Source: Ustilago trichophora
Taxonomy: Eukaryota; Basidiomycota; Ustilaginomycetes; Ustilaginales; Ustilaginaceae
DNA length: 64,000 nt
Direction of reading: 5' to 3'
Assembly (NCBI GenBank): GCA_900323505.1
Contig: OOIN01000014.1
Coordinates: forward strand, 558,001-622,000
Shown here: positions 41,501 through 53,489 of the stretch, in pieces
How positions within the stretch are numbered: the first letter of the stretch is position 1
Layout of the letters: the number at the start of each line of letters is the position of its first letter
Position numbers and translations under genes: made by a program
The notes under the pieces: model-generated
The model's database searches: none
The model's input: only the letters and a program-made list of their open reading frames with translations
Told to the model about the DNA's origin: nothing

Positions 41501-42701
41501 GCCGAGGCCGCCCCCGAGCTCTTGGCCCTGACCCTGGTTGAGGGCAGCAGGCGAAGGAGCGGAGAGGGCAATGATGGCTTTGAGAAGCTCCGAGACGGTG
41601 TTATGGATGTCAACCGAGTAGTTGGGTGCCAGCAAGTCGACGGTGCGCGATATCAAGTCTTGCGACGAGAGCCAGTCGATAATGTCGGTGGTCTGGACGG
41701 GTGTGCGCATCGTCTCTTCCATCTGAATGATGCGGAAGAGCAAGTCTACCACCGCTGGTGTCTCCAGGTGAGCCACGAAGCGCTCAACGATACGAGGTTG
41801 CTCCTTGATGAATTCGAGCATCTCGATGGGCTTGCGCTCGAGGTAGGCGCCATTCACCTTGGCCCAGTAGCCGGCCAGCACACCTCGGCCAGGACCATTT
41901 TCCAGAGCACTGGTGGCACGCAATCTGCCTTCAACGTCTGACTCCGAGTCGGAGGACGAACGTGAGTTGCCGCTGTTGCCGCTGCTGCCGGCTGAGCCAG
42001 AAAAGTCGGTAAAGTTGGTGACGCTGAGATGTGGCGAGGGGGATGTCGAGGCCGAGGAGCTGGTAGAGGAGGATGCAGGGTTCTCGGCGAACAAAGGGTG
42101 CGAGTGCATTGGCAATGGTGCTTGGGATGGCGAGGGATTTGAGGTGAGGACCGCATTCCAGAAAGGCACAAGATACTCGTTGGGATCCGAAAAGATGGCA
42201 TCGATGATTGGCCAGGCCTCGCTGCAGCTGAGGACCTCTGAAGCGACATATGGGTACTTGAACTTGACCTTTTCTTCCCATTCCTTGCCTCCGGTACCTC
42301 CGACGGTCGCAGTGCCGACGACGTGCTCCATCAACCTCTTTACGATGCGTGGTTGTCGGAGAAAATTAATGAGCTTCTGATTTTGCGATTTGCACTCTTG
42401 AAGGATGTCATCTTCGTCCAGAACATCTTCAAGAGTGACATTTGGCTTGTCGAGCAATGTCTCTAGGGTCGAGACCGACGAGAAACCGAACCTCCACTGT
42501 TGCGATGAAAAAGGTATGAGTGAATGCGAGAAAAGCAATTGTGGCAGGAGCGTTGAGATGAATAAAGGTCAGGGTCAGTACATCTGAAGAGGACTAGTCG
42601 ATAAGGAGCATCAGCGAAACAAAGCCGTGCCTACAGCCTCTCAGGGCTGGACAGACTGCTGGATGACCGTAGTGGGATAGCCTCTGGATACCTACAAACA
42701 T
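38567..42701 (-). CDS. SAPS-family protein, Sit4/PP6 phosphatase-associated subunit
   Basis: A 1311-residue protein. The long exon is 42496-38567 and opens directly with WRFGFSSVSTLETLLDK, without an ATG. The family start is MFWRFGF. An ATG-TTT followed by a GTAGGT donor lies at 42701-42696, and CAACAG precedes the Trp codon, so a two-codon first exon and a 199-bp intron (42695-42497) restore it exactly. A CTGAC branch-point candidate is at 42578-42574. SAPS proteins bind Sit4/PP6-type phosphatases and link them to TOR signalling, cell cycle and membrane traffic. The SAPS core spans about residues 215-960. The C-terminal third is acidic (runs of Asp/Glu near 1150) and Ser-rich. Confidence 0.88.
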
Positions 42702-44040
42702 GATGCCTGATCTGTAAACGGGTGTGATGCGTGCAGAGCTGGAGCAACGAGGCGAATGTCCAAAGATTGAGCTAGGATGTGGAGGCTTATATCGTCAGCA
42801 AGAGAAGGGCTTGCGTTGTCAGAAAAACCAGGCTGCGCTCCCAAGCCTAGTTTGAGCGGTGTTCCGAGATAGCAATGCTGGAGCTGAAGGTCGATGGGTC
42901 GACCAATCGGTTGGTCGGTCGGTCGGTCCAGTCGTTTTTGTTGAGTTGTGAAATGAAGCCGTGAACGCGTAATGCTTGAAGGGAACGTAATGGGTCTGTC
43001 AAGCTTTGTTGTACGGTGAGAATCGATGTACCGGGCAGGCGATCGATCTATTGAGAAGCGCTCCCTGCGAGATTTCGTATCAGCTGAATAGAATCTGGCT
43101 GATTTGACAAGGCGTACCAGTAGCAGTGCGACAGGACGTGGAGAGAAGTTGGTGTAGAACTGGCGTCCTGCGACAAGGCATCGACTTGAGTTGATCCTTG
43201 AGTGTATGCAGGAACGATCCAGATGAGAAGAGGAAGGATTGGGGATGGTAATGATGCAAAAAGCGACAGAGACGTAAGACTCAAGGCCGTCGTCGGTCAG
43301 AGCGTCAATTGTGCCGAGCAAACAACGACGAAAAAGACGAGAAGGGTCCTGGCCAAGTTGACGACAGCACACACACACACACACACCGCTCTCCTTCTCT
43401 CCCTCTCTCAAGCCAGCACCACAGCGTCACGCTAAGCAATCAGCAGCACAGGAGACAGTCACAGGCTCGTGCCAGACTGATGACCCGTGCATTGATTTGT
43501 GCTGGACTTTGTGATTCTTACCTCCCTGGCACAGCCAAAGAGGAGAAACAAACACCTCTAGATTTTGTATTGGAGACGCGTACGTTTACCACTTGGATTG
43601 TATTCATCGGAAAGGACGAATTGTATTTGCACTTACCGCAACTGTCAGGCTGCGGTGATTTTCACCGCATCCTTCTGTGATCCGACGTTTTGCAAGCCCT
43701 ACGCCAAGTTGGGCCAAGCTCGCTGCGTCGATCAACTTCCAGTTGATCACCCCGACGCAAAGCTCAAACTTCACCACAATATGGGTTGAACTCTTCGCTC
43801 TACACATACGACTGCTTGACACCGTACAGAGCCAATACATCAGGCCCATCAGTATGTGTAACATGTTTCATTACTACAGTGTATCGGTACAGGAGAAACC
43901 AGAGAGGTAGCCAAGGAGGAAAGGCGAGCGCGGCTATCTATCATGGTCACCTAAAAATCAGTAATCGATCCAGAGCAGCGCCGTCCGAAACAGAGGGACA
44001 GGGTTGATTGCACCGCCATGCAAAATCCATCCGAAAGCGT
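42702..44040. other. Intergenic, SAPS-gene promoter
   Basis: About 1.3 kb between the SAPS start and the 3' end of the MYST gene, both on the minus strand. It holds a (CA)n run at about 43369-43386 and a GGTC-type short repeat near 42900-42928. No convincing gene. Confidence 0.45.
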
Positions 44041-47000
44041 CTAGATGTCGTCGAGGCCAGGATCATCGCTACCGGGTGCATCCTCGTCGCTACCATCGGC
44101 ATCTGCATCGAGAAGATCCGCAGCAGGGTCAAAGAGATCTGGCGTAGCGGTCGCTTCATCCCGGCCCTGCCACGAACTCGACATGTCCGTAGGATACTGC
44201 GCGGGAGAAGACGCATGGACAGAGGAATTCGAAGAGCCGCTCGAATTGGCTGCCAGCACACGACGAAGGTGCTCAGGATCAATGGGAAGTCGGGCCATGT
44301 CTGGGGAGGCCTTGGTTGGCTGCGGCTCCTGCTTCGGAACAACGGCAGCAGTATCAGCCGAGTCCTCATCGGCTTCGTAGTCTCCATCTGCGTCTGCATC
44401 CGCATCCGCGTCTTCGTCCATACCGACATCCTCTCCACCGACAGCAGGTACCTTTGAGGCCGCTTCGATATTGCTGATCTTCGATGAGCCAACCGTGGCC
44501 GGGCCATGAGCTACATCACTGGACGACGTTCCAGCCTCGACCTTCATGCTTCCGACGTCTATTGCGTACAGAGCGCTGTCAGCGGATGAAGGAGGTCTGT
44601 ATCGCTTCTTGGGAGGCGAAGGCGTCGGCGTTGCAACCGAAGATCTTGCTGGGCTGTTGGGATCGGCTGCAAGGGCACTGACGCCTGCGACTGCGCCTGT
44701 TGGCGTGGCGGCTGCCGGAGTCGAGCTCGTCCTCATCGCAGATTGCCTACGAGTAGCAGCAGCAGGACTCGCACGAGCACTTGCTGCATCGCTTCTGCCC
44801 GGTGTTTTTTGCAGTTGATTGAGCACCGAGTAGCCCAAATTCGCCATCGTCTCTGCCGGGGTGAATGTGCCAGATCCAGACGGACCTGGCGTGCCATTCA
44901 ACTGCCCAGCAGACGATCCCCCGTGCCCATTGGTGATAGTAGGGATGGGCTGTGGAAACGATCTGGAGACAAGGAAAGGTGTCCACTTGAGCTTGTCTGC
45001 TCGAACTTTGAGATAGCCTTTGGCTTCATAGTTCTTGAGGTGAGCGATGACATAGTCGCGGTCAAAATGGATGCGATAGTCACGCGGAAGGTAAGCGGCT
45101 GCGTTCTTGTCGCGGTCTTTGTACGAGGGCAACTCTGTTGCCGGAGGTGGTCTCGGATGCAACGGAGGTCGACCACGTTTGCGCGGTTGCTGCTCAGCCG
45201 CACTGGAGGTCCCAGCAAGGGGAGCAGCACTAGCAGAGGTCCCAGCAGCGTGACCTTCCCTAGCTCGATACTTGCTCGTTGCTGGCGTCCTGCTGTTGGC
45301 GTTGTTGCCATCGTAGACCACGATCATATCCTGCTCTCGAAGCACATAGAAGATGTCCTCCAACTGCATTGCCGTCCCTCGGCTGATGTCGTCCATTGTC
45401 ACTTCGTCAGGTGCAATGCGCAAGAAGTAAAACACAGCTAGCGTCCAATAATTGCGATAGCTGAGCAGACCCAGGTCACTGAGCGGCTTCTCGGGTGAGC
45501 CTTTGCGCCCTTCCTTTTTGGACAGCAGAAAGCTGATATCAATCAAGAAGTTCCCCCAACCCCTTCTCTGTCGCACCGGCAGCGTCATGATGCAAGATAC
45601 ATTGTAGTTCATGGGACTGCGCTTCTCCTTGCTAAAGTAGCCCACAAAGTGGTCACCCATGCTGTCGCCTTCGGTAACGACATAAAAGAGGAAAGGCTCG
45701 ACATCGTAGTAGAGTGTCTTGTGATCGAGAAACATCTTTGCGAGAAGACACAGGTTCTGACAGTAGATCTTGTTCTTCCTGCCGTCTACCTCGTATACGC
45801 AAATGTTACCATCGCGGTAGATCTCATCGCCGGGGGGATGTCGCATCTTGCACTTGAGCCGATGGCGTTGCGCCATGAAGCGACTCTTCATGTACTTGAG
45901 GCAGTACTCGCAAATCCACAAGCGTCCATCGGGTACCATGCTGTATTCCTCTGGATAAGGTGCTTTGTACCATGTATCAATGTCAAAGTCGCCGAAGCGG
46001 ATGCATTTGATAGGTGAGGCGGTACCGGTCTCTGCGCTGGAAGCAGAGGTGGTGATCTCGACTTGCGATGCTGCAGACGAGGGTCCTGGCGTAGCCGATG
46101 GCGAATCTCGAGGGATGAGTTGCGCGCGAGAGATGCGTGATCCACCGGTGGGCGTGTCCATCACGAAAGATGAGCTGGGATGACGAGGGGAAGCTGATAA
46201 CGAGCTGGAACTTCCTGTAGCTGGGAGCCCTGGCCGTCTTACTACGCGACCGCTGGACATGCCTGGGAAGCTTGCCAACGTGCCACCAAGTTTGTCTTCG
46301 GCAGCCTTCTGTGCTCGCTGGAAACGTTCCGTGTCCTGGGGTGTAGGTCTGTATGGCAAGGTGAGAGCGTCGGACCCTGTAAGGACGCCGCTGAAAGGAT
46401 CTTCCTCTTCACTGCTCTTGGCTGCGTCGTGTTCACTGGTTGCTTCGTCTTCGTCTTCCTCCCTGGCGCCCTTGGTCAAACCTCCGTCATGCGCTGTGCG
46501 GTCGGAAGGATGTTCACCGTCGGAAGAACCTGAGCCATCTTGGCCTCCTTCCATCGGATTTCTGCTGCCACTTGCGTGCGCATCGGCACCCGCACCGTTC
46601 AGATTCGAGCTAGACTTCTTGTTGGAGCGTTGTGCGCCCGCCGACTTTCTTGGTCGGCCTCGCTGACCACCTCTGGCAGCGCCACTACTTCCAGCAGCTG
46701 CTTTCTTCGAGGAACTACTTAAAGTCATAGCGAGAGTACTGTTTTGAGATGTCGAGCCAACATCAATGGCTCGTGATGACCATGGAGATGCGGGGGTAAG
46801 GTTGAAGAGGGACCCAGCAGCGCTAAGCAATCCATTTTTGAGGGTGTTCATTACGGCAAAGTTGGGGCTAGCATGCGGCTGCAGATCTCTACACTTTTGC
46901 AGCGATGCAGAAGCTGTGAGGAGCGAGTCGATGCTCCTGTCTGGGTTCGAGGGCTTCTTTGGCCTGCCAGAACTCGAGACGCGCATTACTTGGCCGTCTG

Positions 47001-47802
47001 CAGTCCTCATCGGTGTGGACTGCAAGCTTTGTGCTGGTGGAGGGAAGTACGGCTGTACTAATGGTGGCCATTTCTGATTTTGGTCGCCTGTCTGGCACGT
47101 TGGGCAGTGCCATTGGCCTTTGGGAGGTTTGGAGAGGGGAGGAGATAGACAATACAAGTGCCAGCCGCGATCACAGCGGTCACAAAACATGAGTTGGGCC
47201 TGTTGAAAAATAAAGTTGTTATACGGATAAGAGGAGACAATCAAGCCAATTTAGTACCGTATCTAGGTTGGCGCGGTCGCGAAATGAAGTGTGACGCACC
47301 GCCGCACAGCTGCAGTGTGCGGGTGATGCTGAGGGTGAAGAGTGGGACTCACGTCATCGCCTTTGTCACGACAGATCTCGCACTTCTTGCATTCGATGCA
47401 CCTCCAGTCGTAAGACAAAGCTGTGCGGACTTTGGTCGAGTTGCGGCCCCATCGCAAGCACGAAGGATGACCGCTACTGCCGCATTCGTAGCAAGAAATG
47501 AGAAGCTTGGGTGTGTCGCCTTTCGGTCGGTCAGCAGTTTGCAAACAGAAGGCGCAAATGTCCTGCGGTTGAGCACGCTGATTTGAGGAGACGGGCGCGG
47601 GTGCATTCGGTTTTCGGACGACAGAGGAAGGTTCGAGCTTGCGCCTTTTTACCGGACTTGCAGATGCGTTTGGTCGAACGGGTTTGGAAGGTGATGCGGA
47701 GCGCCTCGATGATGGCTCCGCTGGAAGGGATGCGGTCGCCTGGCTAAGCGGTTGAACGGTCATCATCGCTCTGTGTTTAGAAGAGGGGCAGTCGAGATGC
47801 AT
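44041..47802 (-). CDS. MYST histone acetyltransferase with tandem PHD fingers (KAT6/Sas3/Mst2-like)
   Basis: Exons are 47802-47353 and 47199-44041, joined across a 153-bp intron (GTGAGT donor, CAACAG acceptor) between codons; about 1202 residues. The first in-frame ATG is 47802; 47766 is an alternative. Residues about 88-186 carry two PHD fingers, the second beginning at the intron ([10 protein letters not shown] joined to [18 protein letters not shown]). The MYST domain (about 560-790) has its C2HC finger ([10 protein letters not shown], then HRLKC), the catalytic Cys in [10 protein letters not shown], the acetyl-CoA loop [11 protein letters not shown] and the catalytic Glu in [10 protein letters not shown]. 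This layout is that of KAT6-type enzymes acetylating histone H3 in NuA3-like complexes. The remaining sequence is long, Ser/Ala/acidic and probably disordered. Confidence 0.9.
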
Positions 47803-48691
47803 GACATGATGGTTCGATTGCCGTTTGCTGTTTAGTCTTTGTCGTCGCAAGTGACCCTATGAGCGAGACTGTGCTCCTCTGTTGTGAAGCTCAGTTGGTG
47901 TTGTTGCTGGCAGTGGTTATAAGGGTCAAGGTCACACTTGTCTTGGCCGAGGAAGGTGGATGACGTCGAGATCGACTTGGAAAAGAGTCTCGAAAAGTCA
48001 GAGACGCTGAGCCGTTCGGAGAAGCCGGTGTGGATGAGTGACCGAGAAACGAGGCCGGGTGGACGCGACTTTGCTGGAGAGCTTAATCGGTATCGGATGG
48101 CGCAGAGGTCGTGGAAGCTCCTGATGCACGCGTCACTGCAAACAGAAGTGGGTATAGAGCAGATAGAGATGGTTGACTGCAACCTTGGAGCTTGGAGACG
48201 ATCAAGAGACGGTCACACCATTGCTGGTTGCGTCGCGGAGTTAGAGAGAATCGCGACGCTCCACCTGGCCGTGCGCGCTCCCATGTTGCAAGCGTACTTT
48301 GTACAGTAGAATGACTACTGTGCAAACTGAATAGACAGCACAAACTTGGAGGCTGCTGAACAATCTAGAGTTGAGTGATTTCGCGTCACCTTTTTCCCAC
48401 AAAAACGCGATCCAGACCCTAGTTTGCTGTTTCTCAGGCTGGGCTGCCGAGAAAACATAATCATAAACCACACTAGCGAGCAACTGCATTCCTGCCAGTT
48501 GCTCCTCATCACGACACGCGTTGGGTATCAACACTGACATCTGATTGCGGGTAGTGTGTTGTGAGTTGTCAAACATAAGTACAATGCAGGAGAGCGATAC
48601 CAGGATACAAGGATACACTTGAATGATGCCAAAGTGCTGGGGTGTCGCTATTGCACTGTGCAGGAAAAAGTGCTGACAGACACTCGCCCCT
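47803..48691. other. Intergenic between MYST and GCP5-like genes
   Basis: Upstream region of the MYST gene and 3' region of the next minus-strand gene. TACAGTA at 48302-48308. A CTAAACACAG string on the minus strand at about 47781-47772 could be an intron end, so the MYST leader may be spliced. No separate gene accepted. Confidence 0.4.
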
Positions 48692-51600
48692 TCAGTAGGT
48701 CATGTCTGACCACGCAAGCGCGTAAAGTAGACCCTGCCACTTTTCCCTGGAATAGTCGTGCTCTTGGAGCGCACGATCCGCCTGGGTTGCATCCTGGGCT
48801 TGTACGGCTGCTTTGGCCGCAATGCGACCGATTTGCTCGTCGATGCTGACCTTGAGCTCCTCGACCAACCGGTGTAGAGCTCTTCGTTGGCGCTCACATT
48901 CGATCCGGAAGCGTTCACGTTTGTGTGTCTCGGACTCCATCCAGCTTGCAGAGATATCGGCACTCATCGATGTGTCGACGATGGTCGAATCCAAGGTATC
49001 TGTCGCACGACTAAAGTTCGCCTCCCCATTGGCTCCTGGGACTGCGGACCGTGCAATGGTGTCGTTAGCATTGAAGCCTACTTCTTCCTCATCATCTTCT
49101 CCTTCGTCCTCAACCTCCTCCTCCTCCTCCTCCTCTTCTTCCTCCTCTTCCTCGTCTTCTTCAGCAATCACGCCGAGTGGAGCACCCTCTCGCTTCGCTT
49201 TGTCTCTGCGCTTCTTTCGTCGCTCTCTGCGTTTCCTTCGAGCTCGTCGATCTTCCTCTCGGCTGCTTTTGCCAATGAAATGCTCGAAATTATTCACAAC
49301 CTCCACACCCAGTCGCCATGCCACACCAAAGAGATCCTTCACCTTCGCTTGCTCCAGTCGGTGGAAGCAGAGCATCTCCATCCTTCCAAGTGCCTCATTG
49401 TGGATCTGAATCGCACTATCTAGCGACATCGTACCTTCGAGGTCGGAGCACAGACGCTGACTGCCATCCAGCAGTACATCCGTCTGAAGAAACTCGATCA
49501 GGGTGCGAACCAGCCACTGAGCTTGGCGTCGCAGCGCCCAGAACTTGCGCATGTGCATCGTCTCCGGCTTGGCCAGCTTGAGCGTACTAGACAGCTTCCA
49601 CTGGGCATATCTGGCCTGCAGAAGGGTCGTGAAAATGGCCTGATAGAAGCGCATGCAGCCGAGAGGGAAGGCAAACGTCAGCGGCCAGGGCACTTCGTAT
49701 TCGACTTGAACATCGGCCAAGCGTCGGATTCTTGTTCGTTGTCGCATCACAGCCGCGCTCTCAGGCTCGTCATCCCCATTAGAGAAGCGGACCAGGTTCG
49801 TATCAATCCAGGCTTCCTCGATTGTCCTCTGCTGATGGGCTTCAAAAGCATCGCTGAATCCAGAGGCGAGACGGTGATTCTCAGTGGCGCGGATTGTCCC
49901 GTCACGTCGATCGAGGTCGATAAAAAGGGATTCGGACCAGCTGGTCATCTCGGCTCCTCGCTGCATGAAGAAGAGACCGTGGCAGGCTCTCAGATGCGAT
50001 TGCAATGCGTAGCCGCCTTCCGCCACCGCCAACGAGAGAACTTCGATCAAGCGTTTGCGGACAATCGCAGAGATGGGCGAGAGGTGTTCTCGCAACAACC
50101 GCCCCAGATTCGGGTCGAGTAAGCGATGTGATGTGCGTTGAGGTCGAGCAGCCGTTCCGGTATGCCAAAGCAACTCCGCATCCGCTTGCGAGAGCGGTGT
50201 TTGAGGCAAGACCTCTGATGCCTCCGTCACATCTGCCTGCCTTGCAAGCCATGGTTTCTTGGAAGTATGCGAAAAAAGCAGCTGCCGCAATTTGTTCTGC
50301 GCTTCTTGTGGGGTGGTGCGAGCGACAGTATTTACTAGCCCGTCCTCGCTGTCACTGTCGTCGCTTCCAAGGTCGCATTTAATCGAGTCAGGAGTTGCTA
50401 CATTTTTTTCGCGCTGGAGTCCGAGCACCTGATCAAGATCAGCGTTCGGCTGTACTTCGCCAAGCGCGTCGATTCCCAAGCTTCGAAGCAAGCCCACACC
50501 CTTCGCAGTCGTCACGACGTCCTGTATGATAGACTGCAAGAAGGCAGGCGGATTATATCCATCATCGCCATCCTGAGTACCGAAGTCATTGTTGGTATAT
50601 CGAGCCGCGTATCCGTAAGTCCAAAACGTGCTGTCTGACGTCGGTAGCGACGTGTCGTGCCGGATCATGTGCTGGACGAGACGGTCGTCAAAAAGAGGAT
50701 CGTGGTCCCGAATGATGGAAAAGTTGAGCCCCCTTTGGATCAGTCGGCAAACTGACTTCCAAGCGGGTCGGCATGCAGCTAGCAGACAGGTGCTCAGATC
50801 TGCAAGGATGGCTTCCGAGTGTGCTGCTTCGTTCTGTTGATGTACGAAGCCTAGCAGTGCTTGCAGGCCATCGATCAGGGCGCGGTCGCTACAAGCGCGT
50901 CCAACAGCCGGAACATCCAAACCAGCGTCCGTGGGAGTAATGAAGCCCATCTCGATGAGCAGCTTTGATAACAGCAGCACAGATGCTGCTTCGCGATGTA
51001 CAAATTCGAGCAGCTGTGTGAGGGTGGCATACCTGTCCGCACGGATGGCGGTTGGGCGAACTTGCATGGAAGCGACAGCGATATCGGCATCCAGTTCTGA
51101 GAGCCGAAGACCCAGACGTTCGAGCAAGATCTGGAGTTGTTCTGCAAAAGCTTCGACAGCCGGTGTTCGTGTCAGAGCATCCTCTGCCTGGATGCTTTGC
51201 AACACCGTACCCTTGACGAAGCTACGGAGTGCTGCAAATGTGTTGGAAAGAGTGATGACCACTTGCAGCTGTTCAGCCAAGCCGGCAAACACATGTGGCT
51301 GCCCCGAGGGTGAGAGGGAGACTTTGCCAGAAGGGGTCTGTTTGAACAGAACGCTCGAGCAGCCCGCAAGCGCAGAAAGACTCTCTCTGACAGCGTCCGC
51401 TTCGGTAAGTTCTGTTTGTTTCGTCTCATTTCCGCTTTTGGGTCTCCCCATACTCTTGTTGGAGGCTTCCACGAGTGCGTCCAAGCGTGATTGGCGCTCA
51501 CGAGTCCAGAGTTGACGTTTCTGGAAGTGGCCCGTCGAGGACGCCGAAGGTTGTATCGAAGCTGAAACCGCTGTGAGTCGATTTCTCCGCTTGCGGACTT

Positions 51601-52351
51601 CTTTGTCACTGTCGTATCCCTCCTCAATCCTGAGCCGATGCTCATCATCAGAGTCCAGACTCCAGTCGGAGAGATCAGAGTTGTCTTGCTCCATGTCATT
51701 TTCGACCCAATCATCGCCTTCCAATGGCTCATCGATCAATATGCTCATCCACTCGCGTTTCTCGGCCTGCTTTCGCTGCTCGGGCGTCAAGTACTGTGCA
51801 CGATTTGGTTGGGTCGCATTGAGCATCAAGTTGGCGGCTGTACGAGCTGTCACGTCTGCCGGCTTGGAAAGCTGCAGGAGGAGTCGAACGGCGTCGGAGA
51901 CGTTGTCGGGTCGAATGAGAGGATCCGGGATGGTGCGGACATCGAGTCCACGCCGTTTGTGTGCATCTCGAGTTTGGTCGGTTATTTGGACGGAGCGTCC
52001 GCAGGATATAAGAAGCTGTGAGTAGCATCGTTTGAGAGCAACCGCAAGCTCGTGATCGAGATGAATACTGTGTTTGAGCGAGAGACCCTGCACGGCAGCG
52101 GCGATTTCGTCTTCGTCTGCAGGCGACCATGAGTCCTTGTCGATGGCCTGTATCGCCTTTATCCTTTGTGTCGTTCTGCTTGAACTTGATGTGCCCTCCG
52201 TCCCCTGCAAGAAGGCTACCAAAAGACGGTCGAGGATACGTTCCTGTTCGGTGCGCTTGTTGGTCTTGGACTTGGTAGCGGCGCGTGTCATGTTGGTTGT
52301 GGCTGCTCTGCTACCCAAGCCGCTGCTGGAAGGTCCGGCGACAGGCGCCAT
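48692..52351 (-). CDS. Gamma-tubulin complex component, GCP5/Mod21-like
   Basis: A 1219-residue protein from the first ATG of the frame (52351); 53 codons upstream are open but have no ATG. Gamma-tubulin complex proteins nucleate microtubules at spindle poles and in the cytoplasm. The C-terminal half shows the Spc97/Spc98 signature (VPWPLTFAFPLGCMRFYQAI, then ARYAQWKL and MRKFWALRRQAQWLVRTLIE). The N-terminal half has the pattern seen in GCP5/Mod21 proteins (EWMSILIDEPLEGDDWVEND, then WSLDSDDEHR). A highly acidic linker of about 35 residues lies near 1055-1090, between basic patches. GCP5 is a weaker assignment than the general family; GCP6/Alp16 is the alternative. One exon. Confidence 0.75.
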   Translation of the reverse strand: MAPVAGPSSSGLGSRAATTNMTRAATKSKTNKRTEQERILDRLLVAFLQGTEGTSSSSRTTQRIKAIQAIDKDSWSPADEDEIAAAVQGLSLKHSIHLDHELAVALKRCYSQLLISCGRSVQITDQTRDAHKRRGLDVRTIPDPLIRPDNVSDAVRLLLQLSKPADVTARTAANLMLNATQPNRAQYLTPEQRKQAEKREWMSILIDEPLEGDDWVENDMEQDNSDLSDWSLDSDDEHRLRIEEGYDSDKEVRKRRNRLTAVSASIQPSASSTGHFQKRQLWTRERQSRLDALVEASNKSMGRPKSGNETKQTELTEADAVRESLSALAGCSSVLFKQTPSGKVSLSPSGQPHVFAGLAEQLQVVITLSNTFAALRSFVKGTVLQSIQAEDALTRTPAVEAFAEQLQILLERLGLRLSELDADIAVASMQVRPTAIRADRYATLTQLLEFVHREAASVLLLSKLLIEMGFITPTDAGLDVPAVGRACSDRALIDGLQALLGFVHQQNEAAHSEAILADLSTCLLAACRPAWKSVCRLIQRGLNFSIIRDHDPLFDDRLVQHMIRHDTSLPTSDSTFWTYGYAARYTNNDFGTQDGDDGYNPPAFLQSIIQDVVTTAKGVGLLRSLGIDALGEVQPNADLDQVLGLQREKNVATPDSIKCDLGSDDSDSEDGLVNTVARTTPQEAQNKLRQLLFSHTSKKPWLARQADVTEASEVLPQTPLSQADAELLWHTGTAARPQRTSHRLLDPNLGRLLREHLSPISAIVRKRLIEVLSLAVAEGGYALQSHLRACHGLFFMQRGAEMTSWSESLFIDLDRRDGTIRATENHRLASGFSDAFEAHQQRTIEEAWIDTNLVRFSNGDDEPESAAVMRQRTRIRRLADVQVEYEVPWPLTFAFPLGCMRFYQAIFTTLLQARYAQWKLSSTLKLAKPETMHMRKFWALRRQAQWLVRTLIEFLQTDVLLDGSQRLCSDLEGTMSLDSAIQIHNEALGRMEMLCFHRLEQAKVKDLFGVAWRLGVEVVNNFEHFIGKSSREEDRRARRKRRERRKKRRDKAKREGAPLGVIAEEDEEEEEEEEEEEEEVEDEGEDDEEEVGFNANDTIARSAVPGANGEANFSRATDTLDSTIVDTSMSADISASWMESETHKRERFRIECERQRRALHRLVEELKVSIDEQIGRIAAKAAVQAQDATQADRALQEHDYSREKWQGLLYALAWSDMTY

Positions 52352-53489
52352 TGTTGCTTCCGAGGCATCCACTTGAGGGCAAGTGTTGGTCGAGTCGATG
52401 CAGGCTAGATCGCAGGGTTCATGTCGTTGACGGCTACTTGCAAAGGACCCGAAAGCCGCAAGGATGCACTTTGGGCAGATACAACCTGCAGCAGCCAAAA
52501 AGATCAACACTTTTCAGCTCCACGAGAAACGCGTCCTTCGCGTAAATTTAAGATGTCAGATCGTAGAAGGGCACAGTCTGAGAGAATTTGACGAGATGGC
52601 CCATGCGCGAAGTCAGAAGAGAGCTTTCAGCGATGACCATTCCAAAGAGCTTTGCTCGTGCAGCAGAGCCTCTACATAAATGTTCGGCAAAATGCAAGCA
52701 AAGCAACATTACAGAATGGCGGCAGAGCAATGCGTCTCGGCTCGTCGACTTGCTTGCTCGCTAGCTATGTGCAAGGCCGCATACCGCTGTGTTGATTCGA
52801 TTAGCACAGAATGAGGTCAATCGGTTTCAAAAAGGGTGACCGCGCGCTAACTTCACCTAGCCAAGTCGAGCCTTTGCAGCAATCACTTCCACAAGTCAGA
52901 GGATGCAGCACTGAGCTGCACGAGCTGCAGTGTTGGTCAAGGCTAGGCCCTTCCTCCTCCTCGCTGCTGGAAGGGCTGTGCACGGCATTGATGGCCGGCC
53001 AACGCTACACTGCCATGCTCTCCCACCCCCTCTTGTGTCACAAGTTGATCGACATGCTGTCACTGGGCCCGTAGTGACGAGCATGGTATGGCGTCTGCTG
53101 GTCGTTATGCCGCTAGGGAGGACAAGGAGGGGAGGAGGAAGAAAATCCTCGAGAATTCTTCTGACAGGCTACAGCTGGGCCGTGCGCGTCACCGAACACA
53201 CACAGCGTGTGCTCTTCCGTTTAGGAATGCAGAAGCGAGGATGGCTAGCCGACGCAGCAGAGGATTGGAAGATGCAAAACGTCACACAACCTTGACCGTG
53301 TCTCAGTTGGACGGTGTTGTTCCGACTTTTTAGAGCTTCTTGAGCTGGAGACTCTCGGCCAGGTGGGCTTCCTGGCTGATCCGAGTCGGCAAAGAGTATA
53401 AGAACACCTTAGCCACCCCTGCCGCCTTTTCCTATCTCCCATCATACTCTTTGTGAAAGACCATTCTCACTTGACACAACATCTTCAAA
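52352..53489. other. Divergent intergenic, GCP5-like and beta-flanking gene promoters
   Basis: About 1.1 kb between divergent starts. A TATAAG box is at 53397-53402 on the plus strand, and a short pyrimidine-rich leader runs to ATG 53490. No gene seen. Confidence 0.5.
53397..53402 (+). promoter_or_regulatory. TATA box of the beta-flanking gene
   Basis: TATAAG, 88 bases before the start codon, in a gene whose codon bias suggests strong expression. Confidence 0.5.

Noticed and set aside
47938..48309. 123-residue plus-strand frame with fairly balanced composition
   Set aside because: Begins without ATG, lies over the MYST leader and has no recognisable motif; kept as non-coding.
52352..52510. 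53-codon upstream extension of the GCP5-like protein
   Set aside because: No ATG; Cys-rich segment without family support.
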